Below are positions 15,041 through 21,899 of a DNA stretch of 21,899 bases, one piece after another. How positions within the stretch are numbered: the first letter of the stretch is position 1; each line of letters opens with the position of its first letter. Source of the DNA: Actinomycetes bacterium (GTDB lineage: Bacteria > Actinomycetota > Acidimicrobiia > Acidimicrobiales > UBA8190); NCBI GenBank assembly GCA_021798135.1, contig JAJZYI010000020.1, positions 1 through 21,899 of the forward strand. The letters run 5' to 3'. The position numbers and the translations under genes were made by a program. The notes beneath the pieces were generated by a model. That model did no database searches, was not told the origin of the DNA, and saw nothing but the letters and a program-made list of their open reading frames with translations.

Positions 15041-16242
15041 GACTGGGCGACGCGGGGATCGAGCAGGGCGGTCACCAGGTCGGCGAGTAGGTTGGCCAGG
15101 AGGACGGCGGCGGTGATGGCCAGGAACACCCCCTGCATGAGCGGCAGGTCGTCGTTGGCGACCGCGTTGTAGAGGACGAAGCCGATGCCCGGGTACGAGA
15201 AGACGATCTCGGTGAGGATGGCGCCGCCCACGACGAACCCGAGCGACACGGCCAGGCCCGCCACGTTCGGCAGGACCGCCGTGCGGGCCGCGTAGGCGAG
15301 CAGCACGCGCCGGGTGGGCAGGCCCTTGGCCTCGGCGAGGAGGACGTGGTCCTCGGCCAGGCTCGCCACCGTCATGTTGCGCATGCCGAGGAGCCAGATG
15401 CCGACCGAGCTCACGACGATGGTGGCCGCGGGGAGGACGGCGTGGTCCAGGGCGCTCCAGGCGAACGGCCAGTTCCACCCGGCCGTGGTGGTGGCCCCCG
15501 ACCCCCCGCTGAGCGGGAACCAGTGCAGCGTGGCGGCGAACACGGTGAGCGACACGAGCGCCGTCCAGAAGTACGGGACCGACGCCAGCAACCCGGTAGC
15601 GGGGACCACCGCGTCGAACCACGTCCCCCGGCGCCAGGCGGCCACGACACCCAGCGCGGTGCCGACGGTGAAGCTGATCAGGGTGGCCATGCCCACGAGG
15701 CACACCGACCACGGCAGGCTCTGGGCCACCACGCTCGCCACGGAGCTCGGGAAGTACGTGATCGACACGCCGAGGCGGCCGTGCAGGAGCTGGGCCCAGA
15801 AGGCGACGTACTGGCCGGCCAGGCCCTGGCGGGTGTGGACGCCGAAGGCCAGGCGCAGCGCCCGGACCGCAGCGGGCGACGCCCGGCCGCCCAGGCGCAG
15901 CAGCTCGGCGGCGAGCGGGTTCCCCGGCATCAGGCGGGGCAACAGGAAGTCGAGCGACACAGCGGCCGCGAACGTGACGACGGTGAAGGCGGCGCGGTGG
16001 GCCACGTAGCGGGCCCGGGCCCACCACCCCCGGCGCGTCGGCGAGCCACCGGGCCGCCGCTCGCCTGCCACCGGGAGGGCACCCGGTCGAGGGCGCACGA
16101 GCACGCTGGCCAGCACGGCCTGCAGCGGGCCAGCCGGACCCCCGCCCCGGCCGCCCGCCCGGTCACCGCCGGCACCACCGGCACCGCCGGCACCACCGGC
16201 ACCGCCAACACCACCGGCACCGCCAACACCACCCGCCGCCAT
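15037..16242 (-). CDS. DppB/OppB-type ABC transporter permease
   Basis: A 401-aa membrane subunit that pairs with the permease half of the downstream fusion to form the importer channel. The C-terminal 320 residues match the family: the first membrane segment (about 85-100) is followed by DFLLPRLMPGNPL, then a periplasmic loop, a core with the EAA motif (LAEAKGLPTRRVLLAYAARTAVLPN) and the ending LLDPRVAQS. The N-terminus is about 80 residues longer than usual and begins with a Gly/Val/Ala repeat made by a 9-bp DNA repeat. ATG at 16242 is chosen because a -35/-10 pair places the transcription start there (leaderless). A TTG at 16278 would also fit the frame, but it lies inside the -35 box. First gene of the importer operon. 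Confidence 0.88.
   Translation of the reverse strand: MAAGGVGGAGGVGGAGGAGGAGGAGGDRAGGRGGGPAGPLQAVLASVLVRPRPGALPVAGERRPGGSPTRRGWWARARYVAHRAAFTVVTFAAAVSLDFLLPRLMPGNPLAAELLRLGGRASPAAVRALRLAFGVHTRQGLAGQYVAFWAQLLHGRLGVSITYFPSSVASVVAQSLPWSVCLVGMATLISFTVGTALGVVAAWRRGTWFDAVVPATGLLASVPYFWTALVSLTVFAATLHWFPLSGGSGATTTAGWNWPFAWSALDHAVLPAATIVVSSVGIWLLGMRNMTVASLAEDHVLLAEAKGLPTRRVLLAYAARTAVLPNVAGLAVSLGFVVGGAILTEIVFSYPGIGFVLYNAVANDDLPLMQGVFLAITAAVLLANLLADLVTALLDPRVAQS
16171..16233 (-). repeat. 9-bp tandem repeat in the N-terminus of the DppB-type permease
   Basis: Seven 9-bp units on the plus strand (ggcaccacc / ggcaccgcc / aacaccacc) run without a break. On the coding strand they give Gly-Gly-Ala and Gly-Gly-Val triplets near the protein's N-terminus. 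Confidence 0.9.
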
Positions 16243-16249
16243 GGCCGTC

Positions 16250-16278
16250 ATTGTGGATGGAGGTGGGCGACCTGTCAA
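16250..16278 (-). promoter_or_regulatory. Promoter of the ABC importer operon
   Basis: On the minus strand a consensus -35 TTGACA (16273-16278) is followed by a 17-bp spacer and the -10 CACAAT (16250-16255). The -10 ends 7 nt before the ATG at 16242, so the transcript is probably leaderless. Confidence 0.65.
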
Positions 16279-16287
16279 GATGTCTTG
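16276..16287. promoter_or_regulatory. Candidate operator for the adjacent GntR regulator
   Basis: CAAGA-TG-TCTTG is an inverted repeat with 5-bp arms in the 79-bp divergent region. It overlaps the -35 box of the importer promoter, so a bound dimer would block RNA polymerase. The link to the GntR protein is by position only. Confidence 0.45.
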
Positions 16288-16321
16288 CTACTTCTACGGA
16301 GCACCCTGACGGATCGACCCG

Positions 16322-16627
16322 GTGGCGCGGCCGGTCCCGATGTGGGACCGTACGGCGATGACCCGGCCCGCCGCCCCCCTCGATGCCGTCATGGCCGGCG
16401 TCCCTTCTGCCTGGACGCTCCCGTCGTGGGTGCAGGACGTCGTCGCCCGCGGTGCCGTCGCTGCCCGGGACGCGAACCTCCTCGCCGTCGCCGACGCTCT
16501 CCCGCTGTCGACCGCGACCTTCGCGCGCGATCCCGGCGCGACGGCCGACCACCCGGTGCACGTCCTGGCCTTCGGCGGGTATGCGCACCGAGGCGGCGGC
16601 GCGGCGTCGCTCCGGGCACCCCGGTGA
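16322..16627 (+). CDS. Small protein of unknown function, first gene of the gntR-MFS unit
   Basis: 101 aa from GTG 16322; ATG 16340 or 16358 are possible later starts. I do not recognise the family. It has no signal peptide or membrane segment. The middle (PSWVQDVVARGAVAARDANLLAVADALPL) looks like amphipathic helices, and the end is Gly/Arg-rich. Reality is supported by very high G/C at third codon positions across the central part and by its TGA overlapping the GTG start of the GntR gene (GTGA), which suggests translational coupling. TTGCTA (16285-16290) and ACGGAT (16309-16314, 7 nt before GTG) could form a weak leaderless promoter. It might also be the remnant of a longer gene. Confidence 0.55.
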   Translation: MARPVPMWDRTAMTRPAAPLDAVMAGVPSAWTLPSWVQDVVARGAVAARDANLLAVADALPLSTATFARDPGATADHPVHVLAFGGYAHRGGGAASLRAPR

Positions 16628-17415
16628 CCCCACGCCGAAGCGCGGAGGCGGCCGTGCCGGCGCCAGGCGCCTTCCGGCCGGTGCCGCCGCGGCGGGGCTC
16701 GCCCGACCCGCTCTACGTCCAGATCCGCGACCAGCTGGCAGCGGCGATCGAGTCCGGGGTCCTGGCGCCCGGAGCTGCCGTCGCATCGGAGCCGGACCTC
16801 GCCGCCGCCTTCGGGGTGGGCCGGCCCACCGTCCGCCAGGCCATCGCCCTGCTGCGGCTCCAGGGCCTGGTGGTGACCCGGCACGGCCGCGGGACCTTCG
16901 TCACCGCCGGCCGGGTGAGGGCGGTGCCGGCCGGCGTCGACGGCATGCTCCGGACGCCCGGCGGCTCGGACCTCCGGGTGCTCGACGAGCTGGTCGACTC
17001 GGGAACCGTCGCCCACCCGCCGCTCCAGGTCCTCCGGGTGGACGAGGGCGGTCCGTGGTGGACGGTCACCCGCGTCCGGCACCTCGCCGACGACGGCCGA
17101 CCCCTGTGCGCCCGGACCGACGCGTTCTCGACGCGCCTCGTCCCCGGGGCAGAACGACGGTTCGCGGCAACGGGGTCGGCCGAGGCGGCGGCCGCGGAGC
17201 TCGACGTGGCCACCAGCCAGCTCGCCGCCCGCGCCGTCGTGGTCCCCACAGCGTGGCGCCGCCCGCTGGCCGTGGTACCGGGCACGCCGCTGCTCGCGGT
17301 GGAGCAGGTGGACCGGACCGTGTCGGGCGCCGCGTGCCGCGCCGTCACCGTCTTGCTGCGCACCGACCTGGTCCCGCTGGTGACGGAGATCGCCGACGTG
17401 GCACACCGGGCGTGA
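16624..17415 (+). CDS. GntR-family transcriptional regulator with UTRA-type ligand domain
   Basis: A 263-aa regulator. An N-terminal winged helix (about 28-98) begins PLYVQIRDQLAAAIESGVL and holds the recognition helix in GVGRPTVRQAIALLRLQGLV and the wing RHGRGTFV. The rest (about 110-262) fits the UTRA ligand-binding fold of the HutC/FarR subfamily, which usually senses the substrate or product of the genes it controls. GTG at 16624 overlaps the stop of the upstream small gene, and its own TGA overlaps the MFS start (GTGA at 17412-17415). Its most likely targets are its own unit and the divergent peptide-type ABC importer, whose promoter carries a palindrome. The effector is unknown. Confidence 0.9.
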   Translation: MTPRRSAEAAVPAPGAFRPVPPRRGSPDPLYVQIRDQLAAAIESGVLAPGAAVASEPDLAAAFGVGRPTVRQAIALLRLQGLVVTRHGRGTFVTAGRVRAVPAGVDGMLRTPGGSDLRVLDELVDSGTVAHPPLQVLRVDEGGPWWTVTRVRHLADDGRPLCARTDAFSTRLVPGAERRFAATGSAEAAAAELDVATSQLAARAVVVPTAWRRPLAVVPGTPLLAVEQVDRTVSGAACRAVTVLLRTDLVPLVTEIADVAHRA

Positions 17416-18905
17416 CCGCCCCCGACGGCCCCCGCGGCAGGCCGGCCGACGAACCGGCCGGCACGGAGTCCCGCACCGCGGGCCCGTCGCCCGGGGCCGG
17501 CCCACCACCCGCCGCTGCGCCCGCCCTGCCGGGCGGCACGCCAGCCACGGCAGCCACGGCAGGCACGGCAGCCACGGCAGGCACGCCAGCCACGGCAGGC
17601 ACGCCAGCCACGGCAGGCACGGCAGGCACGGCAGGCACGGCAGGCACGCCAGCCACGGCAGGCACGCCAGCCACGGCAGGCACGGCAGGCACGGCAGGCA
17701 CGGCAGGCACGGCAGGCACGGCAGGCACAGCAGGCGAGGGCGCCGGCCGGGCCGTCGCCGCCGCCGTAGCCGTGTCCGCCGCCGGGTCGCTGGCAGTGTT
17801 CCTGGTGGGCTCGCTCGCCGTGCAGATCCGGGGGTCGCTGCGGTTCGGACCTGCAGAGCTCGGCGTGGCGATCTCCGTGTACTACGTGGGCGCCGCCATC
17901 GGGTCGGTGCCGCTCGGCCGGCTCGCCGAGATCGTGGGCGGCGCCAGGGTGATGCGCGGTGCCGCCGCGTGCGGCAGCGCCGTCCTGCTGCTGATGGCGG
18001 CCCTGCTCCGCTCGCTCCCGGTCCTGGCCGTCCTGCTCCTGGCCGCCGGCCTGGTGAGCGCGGCCACCCAGCCGGCCACCAACCTGTTCCTCACCCGCCG
18101 CGCGCCGGCCGGCCGCCAGGGCCTGGCGTTCGGCCTCAAGCAGGCCGCCGTGCCGTCCGCCGCGCTGCTCGGCGGGCTGGCCGTGCCGGCGCTGGCGCTG
18201 ACCGTCGGCTGGCGCTGGGCCTTCGCCGTGGCCGCGGTGCTCGCCGCTGGCGCCGCCGTGACCGTGCCACGATCGCGGACGAGCCTGGCGGAGCGCCGGC
18301 GGGCACCCCGGCCGACGCCGCGCCCCGGGTCACTGGCCCCCCTGGTCGTCCTCGCCACGGGCTTCGGGCTCGGCGTCTTCACCGCCACGGGGCTGAGCGC
18401 CTTCATCGTGAGCTCGGCCGTCGACGCCGGCATGCGCGCCGGGGACGCGGGCCTCCTCGCCGCGCTCGGCGGCGCCGTCGCCGTCGTGGCACGCGTCGCG
18501 TCCGGGGCCCGCGCCGACCGCAGGGGCCGGGCCCACCTGCCGGTCGTCGCGACCATGCTGGCGGCCGGCGCCGCCGGGTACGTCGCGCTCGCCGTCGGTG
18601 CCGCCCAGCACGACCAGGCGCTGCTGGTGGCCGGGGTGGTCGTCGCCTACGGGTCGGGATGGGGATGGAACGGCCTGTTCAACTACGCGATCGTCCGCTC
18701 GCACCCCGAGGCTCCCGCCCGCGCCACCTCGGTCACCCAGGTCGGCGGGCGCCTGGCCGGTGCCGCGGGCCCGCTCGCCTTCGGCCTGCTCGCCACGCAC
18801 GTGTCGTACGCGGCGGCATGGGGCGTCGACGCCGGCATGGCCCTGGCCGCCGCCGCCGTCGTCCTGGTCGGGCGACGCCTGCTCGTGGCGGCCCGCCGCG
18901 CCTGA
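17412..18905 (+). CDS. Major facilitator superfamily transporter
   Basis: A 497-aa membrane transporter with about twelve hydrophobic segments starting near residue 117 (AVAAAVAVSAAGSLAVFLVG) and ending near 495. The loop after the second segment, GRLAEIVGGARVM, matches the MFS motif between helices 2 and 3; GLKQAAVPSAALLGGL and the mirrored second half also fit. The first 115 residues are polar and end in 22 Thr-Ala-Gly/Thr-Pro-Ala triplets, which would be a cytoplasmic tail. GTG at 17412 overlaps the GntR stop; a start after the repeat cannot be ruled out. Placement after gntR suggests import or export of the GntR ligand. The substrate is unknown. Confidence 0.87.
   Translation: MTAPDGPRGRPADEPAGTESRTAGPSPGAGPPPAAAPALPGGTPATAATAGTAATAGTPATAGTPATAGTAGTAGTAGTPATAGTPATAGTAGTAGTAGTAGTAGTAGEGAGRAVAAAVAVSAAGSLAVFLVGSLAVQIRGSLRFGPAELGVAISVYYVGAAIGSVPLGRLAEIVGGARVMRGAAACGSAVLLLMAALLRSLPVLAVLLLAAGLVSAATQPATNLFLTRRAPAGRQGLAFGLKQAAVPSAALLGGLAVPALALTVGWRWAFAVAAVLAAGAAVTVPRSRTSLAERRRAPRPTPRPGSLAPLVVLATGFGLGVFTATGLSAFIVSSAVDAGMRAGDAGLLAALGGAVAVVARVASGARADRRGRAHLPVVATMLAAGAAGYVALAVGAAQHDQALLVAGVVVAYGSGWGWNGLFNYAIVRSHPEAPARATSVTQVGGRLAGAAGPLAFGLLATHVSYAAAWGVDAGMALAAAAVVLVGRRLLVAARRA
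17538..17735 (+). repeat. 9-bp tandem repeat in the N-terminus of the MFS transporter, 22 units
   Basis: Units of the type acggcaggc, acgccagcc and acggcagcc encode TAG, TPA and TAA triplets for 198 bp without a frame change. A higher-order 18-bp pattern (acgccagccacggcaggc) is visible. Confidence 0.93.
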
Positions 18906-18914
18906 CGCTCCCGC

Positions 18915-19868
18915 TCAGCTGGCCGGGCGGCGGGCCAGGGCGGCGAGCGCCGGCGCGAGCTCCTGCCACTGCCGGCGGGGGACGCCGCGGCGCTCCTCGG
19001 CGATGGGCTGCACGCAGACGTGGTCGGCGCCGGCGTCCAGGTGCGCTGCGACCCGGGCGACGACGACGTCCACGGTCCCCCACGCGACCAGCGCGTCCAC
19101 CACCGCGTCGGTGCCGCCGTCGTGCAGGTCCTCCTCGGCGAAGCCGAGCCGGACCAGGTTGCGCACGTAGTTGGGCTGGGCCAGGTACACCGAGGTGTAG
19201 GCCCGGCCGATCTCCCGCGCCCGGCCCGGGTCCGTCTCGAGCACCACGGCCTGCTCGGGGCAGAGCAGCGGACCCGCGCCCAGGATCTGCCGGGCTCCCG
19301 CGGTGTGCTCGGGCGTGACGAAGTAGGGGTGGGCCCCGTCCGCCTGCGCCGCCGCGAGCTCCAGCATCCTGGGACCGAGCGCGGCGAGCACCCGCCGGAC
19401 CGGGACCGTCGGCCGCTGCGCGGTGTACGGCGCCGCGTCGACGGCCGCGAGGTAGTCGCGCATCGCCTGGAGCGGTCGCTCGTACCGGTGGCCCCGCAGG
19501 TCCTCCACCAGGTTGCGGTGGCTGACGCCCAGCCCGAACACCGCCCTGCCCGGGAACGCCTCGGTCAGGCCCCTCATGGCGCCGGCCATGGTGACGGCAT
19601 CGCGGGCCCAGATGTTGGCGATGCCGGTGGCGCCGACGATGCGCGTCGTTGCCGACAGCAGCAGGGCCAGGTGCACGAAGACGTCGCGTCCGGCGACCTC
19701 CGGCAGCCAGATGGCCCCGTACCCCAGCTCCTCGAGCTCGGCCGCGAGCTCCCGGGCCTCCGAGGCCGGGACGAAGTCGAGCGTGCCGGTCCAGATGCCC
19801 ACCGCCCCTAGTGCCGCCCGCGTGCTGGCGATGGTGGCGTCGGCGTCGTCGCTCGCTTCAGTGCCCAT
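18915..19868 (-). CDS. LLM-class F420-dependent oxidoreductase (TIGR03620-like)
   Basis: A 317-aa luciferase-like TIM-barrel enzyme, probably using cofactor F420, as most actinobacterial members do. Visible family features are GAVGIWTGTLDFVP at the first strand, ELEELGYGAIWLPEVAGRDVFV, TRIVGATGIANIWARDAVTMA, GRAVFGLGVSHRNLVEDLRGHRYERPLQAMRDYL and the C-terminal AHLDAGADHVCVQPI. The substrate is unknown. ATG at 19868 was chosen because TAGCAT stands 7 nt upstream and no ribosome binding site exists; an extension to 19943 would add 25 unlikely residues. It follows the threonine ammonia-lyase gene on the same strand after 96 bp and meets the MFS gene tail-to-tail with a 9-bp gap. Confidence 0.9.
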   Translation of the reverse strand: MGTEASDDADATIASTRAALGAVGIWTGTLDFVPASEARELAAELEELGYGAIWLPEVAGRDVFVHLALLLSATTRIVGATGIANIWARDAVTMAGAMRGLTEAFPGRAVFGLGVSHRNLVEDLRGHRYERPLQAMRDYLAAVDAAPYTAQRPTVPVRRVLAALGPRMLELAAAQADGAHPYFVTPEHTAGARQILGAGPLLCPEQAVVLETDPGRAREIGRAYTSVYLAQPNYVRNLVRLGFAEEDLHDGGTDAVVDALVAWGTVDVVVARVAAHLDAGADHVCVQPIAEERRGVPRRQWQELAPALAALARRPAS

Positions 19869-19875
19869 GCCACGG

Positions 19876-19881
19876 ATGCTA
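19876..19881 (-). promoter_or_regulatory. -10 box of a probable leaderless promoter for the LLM oxidoreductase
   Basis: TAGCAT on the minus strand, 7 nt before the ATG at 19868, with no Shine-Dalgarno between. No convincing -35. Confidence 0.55.
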
Positions 19882-19964
19882 CGCGGCTCGCGCTGCGGGC
19901 GTCGGACCTCGGCATGGGGCGGCTCACACCGGGCGGTGGCCACGGTTTCGCGGCGGAACGGGCC

Positions 19965-21263
19965 TCACACCAGGTAGCGGAAGACCGGGCTGTCCGGTGG
20001 CAGGTGCCGGGCGTGGATGCCCGATCCGGCGATGCGCTCCAGCAGCGGGCCCAGGTCGTCGCGGTCGGCGAGCTCGATGCCCACCAGGGCCGGACCCAGC
20101 TCCCGGTTGCTCTTCTTCGTGTACTCGAAGAGCACGATGTCGTCGGTCGGCCCGAGGCACTCGTCGAGGAACCGGCGCAGGGCACCGGGCTGCTGTGGGA
20201 ACTCCACGATGAAGTAGTGCTTCAGCCCCTGGTGCACCAGGCTCCGCTCGACGATCTCGCTGTACCGGGCGACGTCGTTGTTGCCGCCGCTCAAGACGCA
20301 GACGACGGTGGCGCCGGCGATGCCGTCGCCGAGCTGGTCGAGCGCGGCGAGGGCGAGCGCTCCCGCAGGCTCGGCGACGATCCCGTCGTCCTGGTACAGC
20401 TCGAGCTGCTCCGTGCACACCCGGCCCTCGTCCACGACCAGGACCTCGTGCACGAGATCGCTGGCCACGGCGAACGTGAACGTCCCGGGCGTGCGCACGA
20501 CGGCGCCGTCGACGAAGTCGTCGGTCACGTCGATGGTGACCGGGTGCCCGGCCTGCAGCGACCGCAGCATGGCCGGCGCCCCCGCCGGCTGCACCCCGAC
20601 CAGCCGGGTCTCGGCCCCGAGGCCGTCGAGGCAGGCCGCGGCGCCGGCGGCCAGCCCGCCACCACCGATCGGGACCACCGCGACGTCGGGCGGACGACCG
20701 AGCTGCTCCACCACCTCGAGCATGACGGTGCCCTGTCCGGCCGCCACGCGGGGGTCGTCGAACGGCGGGACCAGGGTGGCTCCCGTGTGCCGCGCGAAGT
20801 CGGTCGCCGCGTCGTTCGCCTCGTCGAAGCCGTCGCCGACGAACCGCAGCTCCACGAGGCCACCACCGAGCGCGGCGATGCGGCCGACCTTCTGGCGCGG
20901 TGTCCGCACGGGCAGGAAGACCACCCCACGGACACCGAGGTGCCGGCACGTCCAGGCCACGCCCTGCGCATGGTTGCCGGCGCTCGCGCAGACGACGCCT
21001 GCAGCCAGCGTCTGCGGGGGCAGCGACGACACCAGGTTGTAGGCACCGCGGATCTTGTACGAGCGGACGGCCTGCAGGTCCTCGCGCTTCAGGTGGACGT
21101 CCGCGCCGTAGCGGTCGGACAGCCTGTCGCTGCGCTCCAGCGGCGTGCGGACCCCGAGGGGGCCGAGCCGCTCGGCAGCGGCGCGCACGTCAGCCAGGCC
21201 GAGCCGCTGCCGCCAGGCGCCGGGTGCGCCCGTCGTGCCGGGAGCACCCGGATCCGTACCCAC
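19965..21263 (-). CDS. ilvA: Threonine ammonia-lyase (threonine dehydratase)
   Basis: A PLP enzyme converting threonine to 2-oxobutanoate and ammonia, the first step toward isoleucine. At 432 aa it has the PLP lysine Lys70 in RSYKIRGAYN, the phosphate-binding glycine loop PIGGGGLAAG near 203-213, and SAGNHAQGVAW. The last 100 residues (LKHYFIVEFPQQPGALRRFLDECLG onward) form one ACT-like regulatory domain, as in the shorter, Bacillus/Corynebacterium-type IlvA, so isoleucine control is plausible. The GTG start at 21263 is supported by TATCAT 7 nt upstream (leaderless); the ATG at 21267 is out of frame. Catabolic threonine dehydratases with an ACT domain are similar, so a degradative role remains possible; no other ilv gene is nearby. 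Confidence 0.93.
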   Translation of the reverse strand: MGTDPGAPGTTGAPGAWRQRLGLADVRAAAERLGPLGVRTPLERSDRLSDRYGADVHLKREDLQAVRSYKIRGAYNLVSSLPPQTLAAGVVCASAGNHAQGVAWTCRHLGVRGVVFLPVRTPRQKVGRIAALGGGLVELRFVGDGFDEANDAATDFARHTGATLVPPFDDPRVAAGQGTVMLEVVEQLGRPPDVAVVPIGGGGLAAGAAACLDGLGAETRLVGVQPAGAPAMLRSLQAGHPVTIDVTDDFVDGAVVRTPGTFTFAVASDLVHEVLVVDEGRVCTEQLELYQDDGIVAEPAGALALAALDQLGDGIAGATVVCVLSGGNNDVARYSEIVERSLVHQGLKHYFIVEFPQQPGALRRFLDECLGPTDDIVLFEYTKKSNRELGPALVGIELADRDDLGPLLERIAGSGIHARHLPPDSPVFRYLV

Positions 21264-21270
21264 CCATCCG

Positions 21271-21276
21271 ATGATA
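21271..21276 (-). promoter_or_regulatory. -10 box of a probable leaderless promoter for ilvA
   Basis: TATCAT (5 of 6 to TATAAT) on the minus strand, 7 nt before the GTG start. No Shine-Dalgarno. No clear -35. Confidence 0.6.
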
Positions 21277-21355
21277 CGGGCGGCGCGACCGCTGGCCGTC
21301 CGCGCGGTACGCGGTCCCCTGCCGCCGCGGGCGAGCGCACCGCCCTGCGCTTCCG

Positions 21356-21431
21356 CCAGCCCCGCCCTGCTCTGCCGCCAGCCCCGCCCGGCACACCAGC
21401 CCCGCCGGGCGCGCCAGCCCCGCCGGGCGCG
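21356..21431. repeat. Imperfect 18/22-bp repeat in the ilvA-DUF3039 gap
   Basis: CCAGCCCCGCC recurs at 21356, 21378, 21396 and 21414; the last two units of 18 bp are identical. The gap (21264-21468) otherwise shows only the ilvA -10 box. Confidence 0.75.
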
Positions 21432-21468
21432 CCCGAGCCACCAGCCACCCGGACCCGCAGGGTGCCGT

Positions 21469-21711
21469 CTAGTGCGCCGGCACCTGCCAGCCCTGAGCCT
21501 CTGCCGTCTCCTTGCAGGTCGGGCACAGGGGGTAGCGCTTGGGGTCGCGGCTGGGGACCCAGACCTTGCCGCACAGCGCCACGCAGGGCGTGCCGTTGAC
21601 GATCGCCTCGACCACCGTGCCGAACCGCTCGTCGACGATGTGGGCCATCCGCTCGTGGTCGCCGTCGGTGGTCGGGTCGGCGACGTCGGGCCTCGTTCCC
21701 ACGTCGGTCAC
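21469..21711 (-). CDS. DUF3039 family protein (small, probably zinc-binding)
   Basis: An 80-aa protein of a family found across actinobacteria, with no assigned function. The core reads MAHIVDERFGTVVEAIVNGTPCVALCGKVW, then a basic stretch (SRDPKRYPLCPTC). The pairs CVALC and CPTC give four cysteines arranged like a small zinc ribbon. GTG at 21711 was chosen because the very strong GGAGGAGGTG lies about 4-13 nt upstream; the frame can extend to 21750 without support. It lies upstream of ilvA on the same strand, separated by 205 bp. Confidence 0.88.
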   Translation of the reverse strand: MTDVGTRPDVADPTTDGDHERMAHIVDERFGTVVEAIVNGTPCVALCGKVWVPSRDPKRYPLCPTCKETAEAQGWQVPAH

Positions 21712-21833
21712 TGCGCACCTCCTCCGTGGCAGCCTGGACGGTGCCACCACAACCGTGCCGCCTGAGGGCGGACTGCGTCAACCGTACGCGCCTCCATCCG
21801 GCTGCCCGGTCGTGCGGCACCCGGCAGCCGGCC

Positions 21834-21899
21834 GCCGCCACGCCCGCGGCCCCTCCGGCCCCCCCTGCCGCCACGCCCGCGGCCCCTCCGGCCCCCCCT
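21834..21899. repeat. Perfect 33-bp tandem duplication at the window edge
   Basis: Two identical 33-bp units begin at 21834 and 21867, starting gccgccacgcccgcggcccc. The second ends exactly with the window, so more copies may follow. Read on the plus strand, it would encode an 11-residue Pro/Ala repeat; no start codon or gene can be assigned from what is visible. Confidence 0.85.

Noticed and set aside
10137..15172. Long plus-strand frames opposite the ABC importer genes
   Set aside because: Antisense shadows of genes with clear Walker, EAA and binding-protein motifs.
16243..16278. TTG start for the DppB-type permease at 16278
   Set aside because: The TTG is the first half of a consensus TTGACA -35 box whose -10 lies 7 nt before the ATG at 16242.
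21089..21874. Minus-strand frame covering the DUF3039 gene and the ilvA 5' end
   Set aside because: It overlaps two well-supported genes in another frame and is made of Arg/Gly/Ala-rich translation.
1..21899. Mobile element or phage island
   Set aside because: No transposase, integrase, tRNA-linked att site or phage gene was found, and codon bias is even across the genes.

Overview
The window is about 22 kb of very GC-rich bacterial DNA with strong G/C bias at third codon positions, many GTG starts, 4-bp GTGA/ATGA gene overlaps and several probable leaderless promoters. An F420-type luciferase-like oxidoreductase, a DUF3039 protein and the GYWLV-ADGGIF-FGDA secreted repeat family point to an actinobacterium. 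Acidimicrobiia is my best guess, but that is inference and not proven by the sequence. No RNA gene, transposase, integrase or CRISPR array was seen, and the gene content looks chromosomal.

Left part (1-5300): a secreted repeat + CHAP-domain cell-wall hydrolase, cut by the window edge, faces a site-2-type M50 membrane protease with CBS domains. Next comes glucose-6-phosphate dehydrogenase (zwf), divergent from a MarR-type regulator. A chloride channel/transporter (CLC + CBS + TrkA-C) faces the MarR gene, with a hairpin between them.

Middle (7592-9400): a 576-bp non-coding stretch holds an AT-rich, repeat-containing regulatory island and an 8 x 7-bp array. It is followed by a small protein that is clearly a member of the avidin/streptavidin family but has no visible signal peptide. 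A transglutaminase-like protein follows, apparently from its own leaderless promoter.

Right-centre (9416-18905): two divergent units share a 79-bp promoter region. The minus-strand unit is a peptide/nickel-type ABC importer: permease, then one 979-aa protein joining the second permease to both ATPases, then a lipoprotein binding protein, then an alpha/beta hydrolase. The first three genes overlap by 4 bp. The plus-strand unit is a small unknown protein, a GntR/UTRA regulator and an MFS transporter, also with 4-bp overlaps. A palindrome overlapping the -35 box of the importer promoter is a natural candidate operator for the GntR protein.

Right end (18915-21899): an F420-dependent LLM-class oxidoreductase, an IlvA-type threonine ammonia-lyase and a DUF3039 zinc-binding protein, all on the minus strand.

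The points most worth a second look are the signal-less avidin, the permease-ATPase-ATPase fusion, the probable GntR operator, the AT-rich island at 7680-7732, and the abundance of short tandem repeats, many of them in frame inside the N-termini of exported or membrane proteins.
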